Assembly: GCA_041745295.1 (NCBI GenBank)
Contig: JBGTJE010000030.1
Location: 28,936 to 92,935, forward strand
DNA: 64,000 nucleotides
Direction: 5' to 3'
Source: JANMEB01 sp041745295
GTDB lineage: Bacteria > Planctomycetota > Planctomycetia > Pirellulales > Pirellulaceae
Part shown: one piece after another, positions 1 to 8,826 of the stretch
Layout of the letters: each line of letters starts with the position of its first letter
Numbering within the stretch: position 1 is the stretch's first letter
Position numbers and translations under genes: made by a program
Notes under the pieces: generated by a model
Database searches by the model: none
Seen by the model: only the letters and a program-made list of their open reading frames with translations
What the model was told of the DNA's origin: nothing

Positions 1-375
1 GTCAGCCTGTTATCCGCCGAATTGAACGAGAACTCGAATGAAATGGCGGTGAGCATTGCGGGCGGTGACGCTTTTGAGAAGGCACTTCGCCAAGCCGGTC
101 CGACGCTGCTGGAACCGATCATGAAACTGACGATCAACACCCCCGACGAGTTCTACGGCGACTTCTCAGGCGATTTGGCCCAACGTCGAGCCCGAATCGT
201 CAATACCGACCAACACGGAGGACTGACGGTCCTCGAAGCCCACGCTCCGCTCGCTGAACTCTTTGGTTATTCCAGCGCGATGCGCAGCATGAGCCAAGGT
301 CGGGCCAGCAGTTCGATGGAACCATTGGAATATGCCCCAGCTCCCGCGGAAGTCGCGGCCGGATTCGGGGTTTAA
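1..375 (+). CDS. fusA: Elongation factor G, C-terminal part (5' end outside window)
   Basis: Translocase GTPase of the ribosome; only the last 124 codons are inside the window. What is visible is the end of domain IV followed by domain V: the LLEPIMKLTINTP strand that opens domain V in EF-G, the GDLAQRRARI segment, and the PLAELFGYSSAMRSMSQGRA block, all characteristic of EF-G. The GTPase domain cannot be seen, so it is not possible to say whether this is the main EF-G or one of the paralogues common in Planctomycetota. The frame is open to base 1 and ends in TAA. Confidence 0.9.
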   Translation, partial: VSLLSAELNENSNEMAVSIAGGDAFEKALRQAGPTLLEPIMKLTINTPDEFYGDFSGDLAQRRARIVNTDQHGGLTVLEAHAPLAELFGYSSAMRSMSQGRASSSMEPLEYAPAPAEVAAGFGV

Positions 376-706
376 TAACGCAAGTCGATCCGAGTTGCGG
401 CAACCCTTTTTTCGATCCTGTCCCATCGGAAGAATTCTGCGAACGCCTAACATAGCTCGATGTCATTCCGGGCTGAGACCCGGAATCCAAGTTCCAAGGA
501 GGGAGGAATCGCCTAAAATTATTCACTCCCAGGCTCCTGAATGAGAACGCACTGTGTTCGGGGCTCCGCCTCGGCGGACGCGTGAATGCAGGTTTGGAGG
601 TTTTCAACACCGTATTTTCCCCAACCATGGAAAATGGTTTCTGGGTCTCAGCCCGGAATGACGACCAAGTGTCATGCATTTTTCTCAATTCTAAAAAGGC
701 ATCAAT
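376..706. repeat. Intergenic region with a facing pair of palindromic repeats
   Basis: No gene was seen between the EF-G stop and the next start. Two copies of a palindromic unit (core CCGGGCTGAGACCCGG) face each other at about 463-488 and 640-661, so the whole stretch could fold into a long hairpin. Further copies occur at about 4648-4672 and 52792-52817. The unit resembles REP/MITE-like intergenic repeats. Confidence 0.6.
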
Positions 707-2062
707 ATGCAGCCTTGTTTCAAAGCAATCGTCCCGTTTGTGTTTTCGTTGCTGTCAGGCCAATTGGTTTGCGCCGACGACTGGCCGCGCTGGATGGGCG
801 AAAAGATGGACGGCATCTGGCGCGAAACTGGAATCATCGAGAGCTTTCCTGAGAACGGTCCACCTGTCGTTTGGCGTTGCAAAATCGGCGGCGGTTACAC
901 GGGGCCCGCGGTAGCCGCCGGTCGCGTTTTCGTCATGGATCGGCTCAAGGACTCGGGCAAGGGTCGCGAAGTCGAAAACGAATTGCGCAAGCATGGCGAG
1001 GTTCCCGGGTCCGAACGAGTACTTTGCTTGGACGCGGCGACCGGTAAAGCAATTTGGTCGCACACTTACGAGCGGTCCTACAAAATCGCGTATCCGACAG
1101 GCCCGCGCTGCACACCGTTCGTCGATGGTGAACGGGTTTATACGCTTGGCGCAATGGGCGATTTGATTTGCTTTCAAGCCAGCGACGGCAAAGTCGCTTG
1201 GGAAAAACAGATTCGGGACGAGTACGGAGCTCGGCCGCCGCTCTGGGGTTATGCGGCCCATCCGCTGATCGTGGGCGATCGACTGTTCGTGACGGTTGGC
1301 GGCAAGGATTCCGCCGTCGTTTGCTTTGACAAGCACACCGGTACCGAAATCTGGCGCGCCGCCAACGCCAGCGACATCGGATACGCCCCGCTTGTTTGGT
1401 ACGAGAACCAAGGCCCCGCGCAATTGATTTTTTGGAGCGGCGACGGCGTCGAGTCGCTCGACCCCAATACGGGCAAGTCGTTTTGGCAGCTGGTTTTCCC
1501 GGAAACCAAAGCCCAAGCGGCGGCTACTTCGATTATGACTCCTCAAATCGTCGGCCAGCGACTTTTTGTAAGCGAGTATTACGCCGGGTCTCTACTGTTA
1601 GAAGTCCAATCGGATCCGCCCGGCGTTCGCGAGCTATGGCGCTCGATCAAAGACGATCCCAAGCACGAAAAATCGTTGAACGCATTGATGACCACGCCGT
1701 TTGTCGAGAATGGTTACGTGTACGGGGTCACGGGCGAAGGCGAGATGCGCTGTTTTGAACTGGAGACCAACGCCCTGCAATGGTCGGACACAAAACCGCT
1801 TGGTGAAAAGGCCGCCGAGTTTGCCACGTGCTTTATCATCAAGAACGGCGAGCGATTCTTTTTGTTTAACGACCAAGGCGAACTGATCATCGCGCAGCTC
1901 TTGCCGGAAGGCTATCACGAGTTCGCTCGCGCGAAAATCCTCGAGCCCTCGGGCGCTGCCCGCGGTCGTGCCGTCGTCTGGACGTATCCCGCCTTTGCCA
2001 ACGGCTGCATGTTCGTCCGCAACGACAAAGAGATCGTCTGCGTCAACCTGAAAAAAGAATAA
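707..2062 (+). CDS. Secreted PQQ-binding-like beta-propeller protein
   Basis: 451 residues. The N-terminus (about residues 1-24, ending LVCADD) is a Sec signal peptide, so the protein is exported. The rest consists of beta-propeller blades with the PQQ-type signature of hydrophobic strand, D/N-x-x-T-G-K and W: LDAATGKAIWS, FQASDGKVAWE, FDKHTGTEIWR and LDPNTGKSFWQ. The family includes quinoprotein dehydrogenases and BamB-like scaffolds. The metal/PQQ ligands of a true dehydrogenase were not identified, so a structural or carbohydrate-related role is equally possible. It stands alone between two repeat blocks; a related protein lies at 17661-18905. Confidence 0.85.
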   Translation: MQPCFKAIVPFVFSLLSGQLVCADDWPRWMGEKMDGIWRETGIIESFPENGPPVVWRCKIGGGYTGPAVAAGRVFVMDRLKDSGKGREVENELRKHGEVPGSERVLCLDAATGKAIWSHTYERSYKIAYPTGPRCTPFVDGERVYTLGAMGDLICFQASDGKVAWEKQIRDEYGARPPLWGYAAHPLIVGDRLFVTVGGKDSAVVCFDKHTGTEIWRAANASDIGYAPLVWYENQGPAQLIFWSGDGVESLDPNTGKSFWQLVFPETKAQAAATSIMTPQIVGQRLFVSEYYAGSLLLEVQSDPPGVRELWRSIKDDPKHEKSLNALMTTPFVENGYVYGVTGEGEMRCFELETNALQWSDTKPLGEKAAEFATCFIIKNGERFFLFNDQGELIIAQLLPEGYHEFARAKILEPSGAARGRAVVWTYPAFANGCMFVRNDKEIVCVNLKKE

Positions 2063-2073
2063 GTCTATGCCCA

Positions 2074-2247
2074 GTAGGTCTCGCGAGCCGAGCGAGACCT
2101 TGTGCCATCACTGTTCCACCACTTCAATTGGCGTCGTACGTCACCAACGTCAGCCGAATACTGTTTGAACGGCGATTGACAGATTACGCGATTGGGACTC
2201 GCGAAATCACGGGAAGGGCAAGGTCTCGCTCGGCTCGCGAGACCTAC
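2074..2247. repeat. Perfect 28-bp inverted repeat pair around about 118 bp
   Basis: The 28 bases at 2074-2101 are repeated exactly, in reverse complement, at 2220-2247. Each arm is itself close to palindromic (GGTCTCG...CGAGACC). The pair sits between the converging ends of the PQQ protein gene and floA. It may act as a bidirectional terminator or be a small non-autonomous element. Confidence 0.7.
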
Positions 2248-2269
2248 TTGAGAGACCTGCTCGGGAGAT

Positions 2270-3229
2270 CTACGGCTTGGCGTTGGAGTGCAGATTGCCT
2301 TGGCGGAAGGCGTGCGACATGGCTTTGGGGACGTCCGCTTCGGCCAAGACGACGAGGGCGCGATTCGCGACGACCAGAGCCCGATTTTCCTGCTCGAGGG
2401 CGATCGCTTCGGCCCGCCGCCGCTCGGCATTGGCACGCGCGACGCGCGTGTCGGCTTCGGCCTGGTCGGCTTGCAAGCGTGCCCCGATGTTCTCGCCCAC
2501 ATCGATATCGGCGATATCGATCGACACAATTTCAAACGCGGTGTGCGCGTCGAGCCCGCGCGCCAAAACGGCTTTGGAAATGCGGTCGGGGTTCTCCAAG
2601 ATGTCTTGGTGGTGCTCGGAGGCGCCGATCGAAGAAATGATGCTCTCACCGACGCGTGCGATCACCGTCTCCTCGGTCGCCCCACCGATCAATTGCTCCA
2701 GATTCGTGCGCACGGTCACGCGGGCGCTAATCCGCAATTCGACGCCGTCTTTGGCGATCGCGCTCAAAAAATTCTTGCCGCTGCGCGGATCGGGACAATC
2801 GATCACTTTGGGATACACGCTCGTCTTAACCGCGTCCAATACGTCACGGCCGGCCAAGTCGATCGCAGCGGCCCGGTCAAAGTCCAGGTCAATGCCGGCC
2901 CGCTGGGCGGCAATGATCGCGGTGATCACTTTCATCACGTCGCCGGCCGCCAAATAATGTGCTTCGAGCCTCTGCGTGCTAATTCCCGTCCGCCGGTTGA
3001 TGTTCAATCCGGCTTGGGTTGCCATGATTTTGGCCGTGACGATGACCGTCGGGCGAACTTGGCGAAATCCCATTCCGACCAGACTCAAGAGCCCGACGTC
3101 CGCACTCGACATGTACGCTTGAAACCAAAGCTTTCCATAGGTCAGTACGACCGCCAACATGACCAGCGCGAAAATGCCCAGAAAGATGATCGCGACAACG
3201 ATCCCGATCGTTTGGTATGGAATCGGCAT
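2270..3229 (-). CDS. floA: Flotillin-like protein FloA
   Basis: 319 residues from the ATG at 3229. One N-terminal membrane helix (about residues 6-30, IGIVVAIIFLGIFALVMLAVV) is followed by the FloA SPFH domain (VGLLSLVGMGFRQVRPTVIV; LNINRRTGISTQRLEAHYLAAGDV) and an Ala/Glu-rich coiled coil near the C-terminus (RANAERRRAEAIALEQENRAL). FloA proteins build functional membrane microdomains. The length matches the family, and the upstream in-frame extension has no flotillin character. mnmA lies upstream in the same direction with a repeat-containing gap of about 170 bp. Confidence 0.93.
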   Translation of the reverse strand: MPIPYQTIGIVVAIIFLGIFALVMLAVVLTYGKLWFQAYMSSADVGLLSLVGMGFRQVRPTVIVTAKIMATQAGLNINRRTGISTQRLEAHYLAAGDVMKVITAIIAAQRAGIDLDFDRAAAIDLAGRDVLDAVKTSVYPKVIDCPDPRSGKNFLSAIAKDGVELRISARVTVRTNLEQLIGGATEETVIARVGESIISSIGASEHHQDILENPDRISKAVLARGLDAHTAFEIVSIDIADIDVGENIGARLQADQAEADTRVARANAERRRAEAIALEQENRALVVANRALVVLAEADVPKAMSHAFRQGNLHSNAKP

Positions 3230-3309
3230 GTTGATTTTCTCCGACAATGTCCGCTCGAACACAATTCGACAAGCGTCATCATAGTTGACGTTGCCAGCCG
3301 CGTGTAGAT

Positions 3310-3350
3310 AGAGGCGGAAGGCTTGAGGTGTGAGGCCTGAGGCGTGAGGG
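3310..3350. repeat. TGAGGC-type short tandem repeat
   Basis: Degenerate tandem units of GAGGCTTGAGG / GAGGCCTGAGG type. The same family recurs around the tRNA array at about 41022-41068, 41934-42034, 42118-42135, 44693-44717 and 44765-44786. No coding role seen. Confidence 0.5.
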
Positions 3351-3401
3351 AAGAAAATTCGGTTCGGAAGCGATTGAGAAATCACTTCCGGGATACCGGT
3401 T

Positions 3402-4523
3402 TCACGAGTCGATCCAGCCGCCGCCGAGAACTTGCGGGCCGTCGTAGCAGACGACGGCTTGGCCGGGGGCAACGCCGAACTGCGGGTCGTCGAACTCGAC
3501 GCGCAGGCGATCGCCGGGCAATACCTCGGCAACCGCCGGCTGAGACGGACTGTTGTAGCGGATCTTGACGCGGCAGGAAAACGCTCCCTCGGGCCGCTCG
3601 ATGAGCCAGTTGGTGTCGCTGGCCGTCAGCGTGCGGCGAGACAGCGATTCGCGGCTCCCCAATACCACCCGATGTGAATCGGGCTCGATCGCCACCACAA
3701 AGTACGGCTCGCCCAGCGCTACACCAAGACCTTTGCGCTGACCGATCGTAAAACCTTCGATTCCCGGATGATGCCCGACCACTCGGCCATCGATCGTAAT
3801 AATTTCGCCAGAAGTATCGGCTCCCTTGCGCCTCGATCGAACAAATTCGTCGTGATGGCCTTGGGTCACAAAGCAGATTTCCTGGCTGTCCTTTTTTTGC
3901 GCGACGTTCAAGCCCAATTCGCCCGCGATCGAGCGAATCGTGGGTTTGTCGTAATGGCCCACGGGCAGCAGCATGCGCGCAAGGTCTTCGCGGCGGATGC
4001 CGAACAGGACGTACGATTGATCTTTGTGATTGTCCAAGCCGGCCAACAGAGCCGGGACGCCATTCGCGGAAGCCTGCAGCCGCGCATAGTGGCCGGTTGC
4101 CACAAACTCGGCATCGACGCTGTCGGCATAATCAAAGAGCTTTCCGAACTTGATCCAGTTGTTGCAGCGAATGCATGGGTTGGGAGTGCGTCCGCGGCTG
4201 TACTCGTCGACAAAATAGTCGATGATCTCGCGAAATTCGGCTTGCAAATTGAGTGCATAAAACGGGATTCCCAACCGCTCGGCTACGCGCCGCCCGTCTT
4301 CGGCATCGCTGGCGGTGCAACAGCCTTGTTTGTGTCCCGCTCGGCCGCTGACCACGGGCAAAAGGGGAGACGATTCACGGCTGCCGTCGACAGAACAGGC
4401 TTCGACCGCTTGTTCGCCGTGGCGCATAAAGACGCCGATCACGTCGTGCCCTTGCGCGATCAGCAAATGCGCTGCGACGCTGGAATCGACGCCACCGGAC
4501 ATTGCCAACACAACACGCGCCAT
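3402..4523 (-). CDS. mnmA: tRNA-specific 2-thiouridylase MnmA
   Basis: 373 residues, usual length. It transfers sulfur to U34 of tRNA Lys, Glu and Gln. Visible motifs are the ATP-pyrophosphatase P-loop SGGVDSS (residues 9-15), the first catalytic cysteine in NPCIRCNNWIKF, the second in the QEICFVT block, and the GFTIGQRKGLG segment that joins the central domain. A Ser-rich insertion (residues 40-60) after the HGEQ segment is slightly longer than in Escherichia coli. The protein ends GGGWIDS, as in other MnmA. The tRNA array of this window includes UUC Glu, UUU Lys and UUG Gln, all potential substrates. Confidence 0.95.
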   Translation of the reverse strand: MARVVLAMSGGVDSSVAAHLLIAQGHDVIGVFMRHGEQAVEACSVDGSRESSPLLPVVSGRAGHKQGCCTASDAEDGRRVAERLGIPFYALNLQAEFREIIDYFVDEYSRGRTPNPCIRCNNWIKFGKLFDYADSVDAEFVATGHYARLQASANGVPALLAGLDNHKDQSYVLFGIRREDLARMLLPVGHYDKPTIRSIAGELGLNVAQKKDSQEICFVTQGHHDEFVRSRRKGADTSGEIITIDGRVVGHHPGIEGFTIGQRKGLGVALGEPYFVVAIEPDSHRVVLGSRESLSRRTLTASDTNWLIERPEGAFSCRVKIRYNSPSQPAVAEVLPGDRLRVEFDDPQFGVAPGQAVVCYDGPQVLGGGWIDS

Positions 4524-4968
4524 CGTACGTCGAAATCCTTAGAAGGAGCAATGAAAAGGTGCGAAGCACATGATAGTCATTCCCGCGAAAGCGGGAATCC
4601 AGTTTTGGATGTGCCGGGAAATGTGAATTCTCCGCCCATGGAATATGGATTCCGGGGCTCAGCCCGGAATGATGCTTGATTAGGTTAAGCGTTCTCGGAT
4701 TCCTAGCACCCTGGGATTCGGAAACCCAATGATACGCCAGATGCAATTGCCAGGCTTTGGCCGATGCGAAGCGAGGTGGCGATTTTGGGGCTAGGCCCAC
4801 GAAAACGCCGTTTTTCGCCCACCCGACACGAGGTCCGAGAAGGTGGCATTTTTTTTGCGATTTTGGCTCGGTTCGTTCGTTATCATGGCATTCGGACTTG
4901 GGCTTTGCCGACGACTCGAGAGCGCTGCGAGTTGACGACAGAACAAGGCGGAAACGAAAGGTCATTGA
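4524..4968. repeat. Intergenic region with two palindromic repeats
   Basis: No gene seen in this stretch. It lies between the divergent starts of mnmA and the ECF sigma factor and so must hold both promoters. It carries a palindrome of the ATTCCCGCGAAAGCGGGAAT type at about 4577-4600 and an inverted copy of the CCGGGCTGAGACCCGG family at about 4648-4672. Confidence 0.5.
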
Positions 4969-5526
4969 TTGGGATCAGACCAAACCGATGCGACCGATCA
5001 TTCGATCGCTCCCATTGATTCGGCAGATTTTGCCGAATTCTGGGGATGGGGCTGTCGCTATGCGCGCCGGATGCTTACCAACGAAGCGGATAGCGAAGAT
5101 GTGGTGCAAGAAGCCCTCTATCGTTTGGTTGCCAGACAATCCCAAGTCGACCGCGATTCGCCGGAAATTGGGCGACTTCCCCGGCCCGAATTAGCGGCGT
5201 TTTTTTTTACGATTGTTCGCAATTTGTGCGTGGATAAACTTCGGCGCTGCAAGGCTCGTTCGAATATGTCTGCCGAGGAATGGATCGAATCCGTTCCAAC
5301 AGCGGAAGGTCATGCGATTGCCAAGGAAACTCGCCAACAGATCGAAACGGGGCTGACCCGGCTGCCCGATCATTGGCGACAGGCGCTGATGTTGCGGGCG
5401 GCACTCGAATTGAATTACGAGGAAATCAGCCAAATCATGAGCAGCACCAAGGCCCAGATTCGAACTTGGATTTTTCGCGCTCGGCAACAGCTCAGTTGCG
5501 AACTTAAACTCAAGGACCGGCCATGA
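4969..5526 (+). CDS. ECF-type RNA polymerase sigma factor
   Basis: 185 residues from a TTG start preceded by a GAAAGG-like ribosome-binding site. Region 2 is seen in DSEDVVQEALYRLVAR and FFFTIVRNLCVDKLRRCKAR (residues about 43-105), and region 4 in GLTRLPDHWRQALMLRAALELNYEEISQIM...IRTWIFRARQQL (about 128-178), the usual two-domain ECF layout with no sigma-3 domain. The stop overlaps the start of the next gene (ATGA), so sigma and anti-sigma factor are translationally coupled. ECF operons are often autoregulated, so the third gene is probably a target; that is inference. Confidence 0.88.
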   Translation: MGSDQTDATDHSIAPIDSADFAEFWGWGCRYARRMLTNEADSEDVVQEALYRLVARQSQVDRDSPEIGRLPRPELAAFFFTIVRNLCVDKLRRCKARSNMSAEEWIESVPTAEGHAIAKETRQQIETGLTRLPDHWRQALMLRAALELNYEEISQIMSSTKAQIRTWIFRARQQLSCELKLKDRP

Positions 5527-6176
5527 ACGTCGAAGGTTGCAACGAATTTCAAATCTTGATTAGCGCGGATTTCGATGGCGAATTGGATGAACGCGAGCTC
5601 ATCGAGTTGAAGCAACATCTGACGGTTTGCCCATCCTGCCGCAGTTGGCAGTCAACCTGTCAACAGCTGGGGGTTGATTTAACCGCCGTCGCAACGTCGC
5701 AAATCGAAGCGGATTTGGTAGGGTCCGTCGCGAGCGACCCGTGGGTCAATGGCACATGCCATCACGCATTTGAAACGGACGTCGCGACAAGTGATTTCAA
5801 CGTCCGCAAGCCGGAGGCAAAGTCGCACGCCAAGCCCAACGGTTCGGGTCGTTGGTTTTTGGGAATCGCGGCGCTGCTGTTGGTAGCGATTGGCGTGTCA
5901 TTCGGGGTCTTTTCCCGGCGCAATACGGCGGTCGCCAGCGAGAACTTCGAGCCATTGGCCGCGATGCACGCGATCAATCTACAGACCGAACAGGATCAGC
6001 TGGCCACCTTGAGGGCGGTCCAAATGGAGTTGCGTATGATGAAGCTGGAAATGAAACAGAGCAAGATGGATCCCGCTGTGCGCGAACAGATGGAGACGCG
6101 ACTCGAATCATTGTTATCAAAAACGCGTCAATTGGACGCATCAACCCAAGTACTTTACCAAGGAGAAAAACCATGA
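5523..6176 (+). CDS. Anti-sigma factor with zinc-finger domain and one membrane helix
   Basis: 217 residues. The N-terminal zf-HC2-type anti-sigma domain shows H-x3-C-x2-C (HLTVCPSCRSW, residues 30-40). A single transmembrane segment follows at about 115-135 (FLGIAALLLVAIGVSFGVF), then an extracytoplasmic part of about 80 residues predicted to be helical (LRAVQMELRMMKLEMKQS). This is the normal arrangement for a membrane-bound anti-sigma factor that holds the sigma factor in the cytoplasm. Start and stop both overlap neighbouring genes by 4 bases. Confidence 0.85.
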   Translation: MNVEGCNEFQILISADFDGELDERELIELKQHLTVCPSCRSWQSTCQQLGVDLTAVATSQIEADLVGSVASDPWVNGTCHHAFETDVATSDFNVRKPEAKSHAKPNGSGRWFLGIAALLLVAIGVSFGVFSRRNTAVASENFEPLAAMHAINLQTEQDQLATLRAVQMELRMMKLEMKQSKMDPAVREQMETRLESLLSKTRQLDASTQVLYQGEKP

Positions 6177-7561
6177 CCACGTGGATCATTCGAAGTATTG
6201 CCCTCACCTCCATCGGCTTGTTGCTGGTCGGACAGCTGACAGCGCAAGATCAACAGGAGAAGAAGGAAAAAGCCAAAGCACAGTTGAAGGCCGAACGCCA
6301 ATCGGAGGCCTCCGTCGAGGAAGCCGCAAAGCATATCGAACAGATGGCGGAAAAGTTGGGCCAGGAATTGGGTTATGCAGCCGAAGATCATGCGAAGGCC
6401 TTAGAGGCTTGGGCCGAGGAGCATGGTGAAGATTGGGAAAAATGGGCTCAGGAATACGAAAAACGGTTTGAGCAATGGGCCAAATCACACGAACACGAAA
6501 TGAAAAAATGGGGCGAGCAATTCGAAAAGCAATGGGAGAATTGGGGCGATCGCGTAGCCAAGGGCGACCTTTCGTCCAAGGAAATCGAAGAGCTGGTCAA
6601 CAAAAACTTGGAAATGCTCAAGGAACTCCCGCTCAAGGAGATGATCGAAGGCGCAGTCCAAGAAGGCATGCACGGATTGGATGAAGCCAAGCTGAAAGGG
6701 ATTAATCAACTGCAGAAGATGGTTGAAGAGAATTTGTCGAAACATCTGGAGCATATGGAGCACATGGCCGGCGAAACCGGTGGCCAATTGGAACATGGCA
6801 TGCATCAGCTCGCCGAATCGATCGAACAGCTCCAACAAGGATTGGACGTCAAGCGCCGCGAGCTGGGAGAACAAGGCCAGCACCAAGCCGAAAAACTGCG
6901 CCATTTGGGCGAGAAAATGCAGTCGGGCAAACTCGACGCGAGTCAACGCAAACTAGCAGAAGAAATGCACGCCGAGTTAGAAACCTTCGAGCAGGCTCGT
7001 CAAGCGCTGGCCGAAAAGATGGGTGGGAAAGCCAAAGACGCCGCCAAAATGAAAATGGCGCGAGGTGAGCAGGATGCAGGTCGAGCCTTATTGGAAAAAG
7101 TTCGCAACGAACGAGTCCGGATTGCTTCACAAGAGGATGAAGTCGAAGCATTGCGCGCCGAAGTTCGCGCATTGCGCCGCGAATTGGAACGAACCCGCCA
7201 ACAACAATCCCAAGGCAATGACGACGACCAAGGGGACGACGAAGAGGAAGCGGACGACGAGGGCGATGACCAAGAAGGTGATGACCAAGAAGGTGATGAT
7301 GAAGAAGAAGGAGACGACGACGCCAGCGAGGGCGACGACGATGAAGGCGATGATGAAGAAGGCGACGACGAGAGTGATGAAGGCGACGACGCCGACGAAG
7401 AAGGCGACGATGATGAAGAAGGAGATGACGACGCCGATGAAGAGGGCGATGATGAAGAAGGCGATGATGATGAAGGGGACGAGGACGAAGGCGACGAGGA
7501 CGAAGGCGACGACGATGATTCCGAAGACGACGACGATGGAAATCAGCAGATTCGAGCCTAG
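6173..7561 (+). CDS. Secreted Trp-repeat/coiled-coil protein with a long Asp/Glu tail
   Basis: 462 residues from the ATG at 6173, which overlaps the anti-sigma stop and has GGAG upstream. Residues 1-23 are a signal peptide (ending LTAQDQ). Residues about 60-125 carry tryptophans in short helical units (EAWAEEHGEDWEKWAQEYE, FEQWAKS, EKQWENWGD). The middle is Glu/Lys/Gln-rich coiled coil to about residue 345. The last 110 or so residues are almost only Asp, Glu and Gly. No known family was recognised. The acidic tail could bind calcium or other cations at the cell surface, or a basic surface such as peptide or polyamine. Its place in a sigma/anti-sigma operon suggests a stress-induced envelope protein; that is inference. 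Its TAG overlaps the stop of the convergent gene. Confidence 0.85.
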   Translation: MTTWIIRSIALTSIGLLLVGQLTAQDQQEKKEKAKAQLKAERQSEASVEEAAKHIEQMAEKLGQELGYAAEDHAKALEAWAEEHGEDWEKWAQEYEKRFEQWAKSHEHEMKKWGEQFEKQWENWGDRVAKGDLSSKEIEELVNKNLEMLKELPLKEMIEGAVQEGMHGLDEAKLKGINQLQKMVEENLSKHLEHMEHMAGETGGQLEHGMHQLAESIEQLQQGLDVKRRELGEQGQHQAEKLRHLGEKMQSGKLDASQRKLAEEMHAELETFEQARQALAEKMGGKAKDAAKMKMARGEQDAGRALLEKVRNERVRIASQEDEVEALRAEVRALRRELERTRQQQSQGNDDDQGDDEEEADDEGDDQEGDDQEGDDEEEGDDDASEGDDDEGDDEEGDDESDEGDDADEEGDDDEEGDDDADEEGDDEEGDDDEGDEDEGDEDEGDDDDSEDDDDGNQQIRA

Positions 7562-8826
7562 CGTCCTCCTCTGTTAATTCGTGACAAGCTGTATTGCCGA
7601 GCATCGATATGGGGCGGTTCGCCACCAATCAGCTCGGCAATCAGCTTTCCGGTTCCGGTCGCCGTCGACAGGCCGAGCATATTGTGGCCGGCCGCAATCC
7701 ACACGTTATTTGCAATCGGTGCGCGATCGATGAACGGCAGGCTGTCCCATGTCATCGGACGCCAGCCATACCATTTTTCCAACACCGGTTCGCAAAAGGG
7801 CTCGCGCAGATAGAGACGAGCCGCCGACGTCAACAGCTTGAGCCGACGTTCGTTGAGCGAGCTATCGTAGCCGGCGAATTCCATGGTCGAACCAATCCGG
7901 TAACACGACGGGAGGGGCGTAATGGCGACCCGGTGCTGCTCAAAAATCAGCGGATAGGTCGGGCAGATGCTCGGACGCGGCATCGTAATCGAGTATCCCT
8001 TGCCCGGCTGGATCGGCACGCGGCAACCCAGCAATTGATTCCATTGCGGCGTCCACGCCCCGGTCGCGGCGACGAAGCAATCGCCCGAAATCTCGCCCTG
8101 CGAAGTCTTCGCGGTTTTTGCGACGCCGCCTTCTACTATGAATTGATCGCAATGGCAGTTCTCAACAATCCGCACCCCGCGGCCGAGTAAGATTCGCTTG
8201 AGCTCACTCATCAAGAGATCGGGGCGCAGATGGCTGTCGTCCGGATAGTACCACGCTCCTCCGAGCCCAGAAACCAGCGCCGGTTCCATCGCTTCCAGTG
8301 CGCGGCCATCGACGGGTCGACCGAAGACTCCGAATTGCTTTTCGGTCAACGCATTGGTTTTTTCGAATTCGTGAAATTCGTGTTCGTCTTGGTAAACAAA
8401 CAACAATCCCACTTGCTGCCATTCGCAGTTTAATTTCTCTCCCGTGATGAGTTCCCGATAAAGCTCCTTGGAAGATTGCAGCAAATGATGAAGGCCCGCT
8501 GCGGCAGCCAACATATCGCGCTGATTGCAACGCCGGGCAAAGTTCCATAACCAGCGCCATAGCGCCGGAGACCAGCGTGGCTTGATGTAGAACGGAGAGT
8601 CGCCTCTCAGCATGGACCGCAGCGCCTTTTGCATGCCCCCCGGCGTCGTGAGGGGCAACACGTGGCTTGGGGAAATATAGCCGCAGTTTCCATGTGAGCA
8701 TCCACCGCCAAACCGGCCACGATCCACGAGCGTGATCTGCCGGCCGCTCTTGGCCAGATACCAGGCGCACATTCCCCCAATCACACCCCCGCCGATCACG
8801 ACGATCTGATCCGAGTCTTGAGTCAT
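7558..8826 (-). CDS. FAD-dependent D-amino acid dehydrogenase, probably cis-4-hydroxy-D-proline dehydrogenase
   Basis: 422 residues of the DadA/glycine-oxidase fold. The N-terminal dinucleotide motif VVIGGGVIGGMCAWYLAKSG (residues 9-28) binds FAD, and the C-terminal GWRPMTWDSLPFIDRAP...AAGHNMLGLSTATGTGK block is the usual closing FAD segment. The start overlaps the stop of the hydroxyproline epimerase gene upstream by 4 bases, so the two are co-translated. This supports oxidation of cis-4-hydroxy-D-proline to 1-pyrroline-4-hydroxy-2-carboxylate, step 2 of hydroxyproline breakdown. Substrate is inferred from context; other D-amino acids are possible. Confidence 0.85.
   Translation of the reverse strand: MTQDSDQIVVIGGGVIGGMCAWYLAKSGRQITLVDRGRFGGGCSHGNCGYISPSHVLPLTTPGGMQKALRSMLRGDSPFYIKPRWSPALWRWLWNFARRCNQRDMLAAAAGLHHLLQSSKELYRELITGEKLNCEWQQVGLLFVYQDEHEFHEFEKTNALTEKQFGVFGRPVDGRALEAMEPALVSGLGGAWYYPDDSHLRPDLLMSELKRILLGRGVRIVENCHCDQFIVEGGVAKTAKTSQGEISGDCFVAATGAWTPQWNQLLGCRVPIQPGKGYSITMPRPSICPTYPLIFEQHRVAITPLPSCYRIGSTMEFAGYDSSLNERRLKLLTSAARLYLREPFCEPVLEKWYGWRPMTWDSLPFIDRAPIANNVWIAAGHNMLGLSTATGTGKLIAELIGGEPPHIDARQYSLSRINRGGR

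Noticed and set aside
755..1546. 263-codon open frame on the minus strand
   Set aside because: Antisense to the PQQ propeller gene, which has clear blades and a signal peptide.
2288..3307. 339-codon open frame on the plus strand
   Set aside because: Antisense to floA, which has full family motifs; the plus frame shows no recognisable protein features.
3768..4679. 303-codon open frame on the plus strand
   Set aside because: Antisense to mnmA and running into a repeat; no family features.
5852..6172. Longer N-terminus for the acidic-tail protein
   Set aside because: The extra codons overlap the anti-sigma gene in another frame; the start at 6173 has a signal peptide and a ribosome-binding site.
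6849..7628. 259-codon open frame on the minus strand, rich in Arg and His
   Set aside because: It is the antisense shadow of the Asp/Glu repeat of the acidic protein; the codon pattern explains both.
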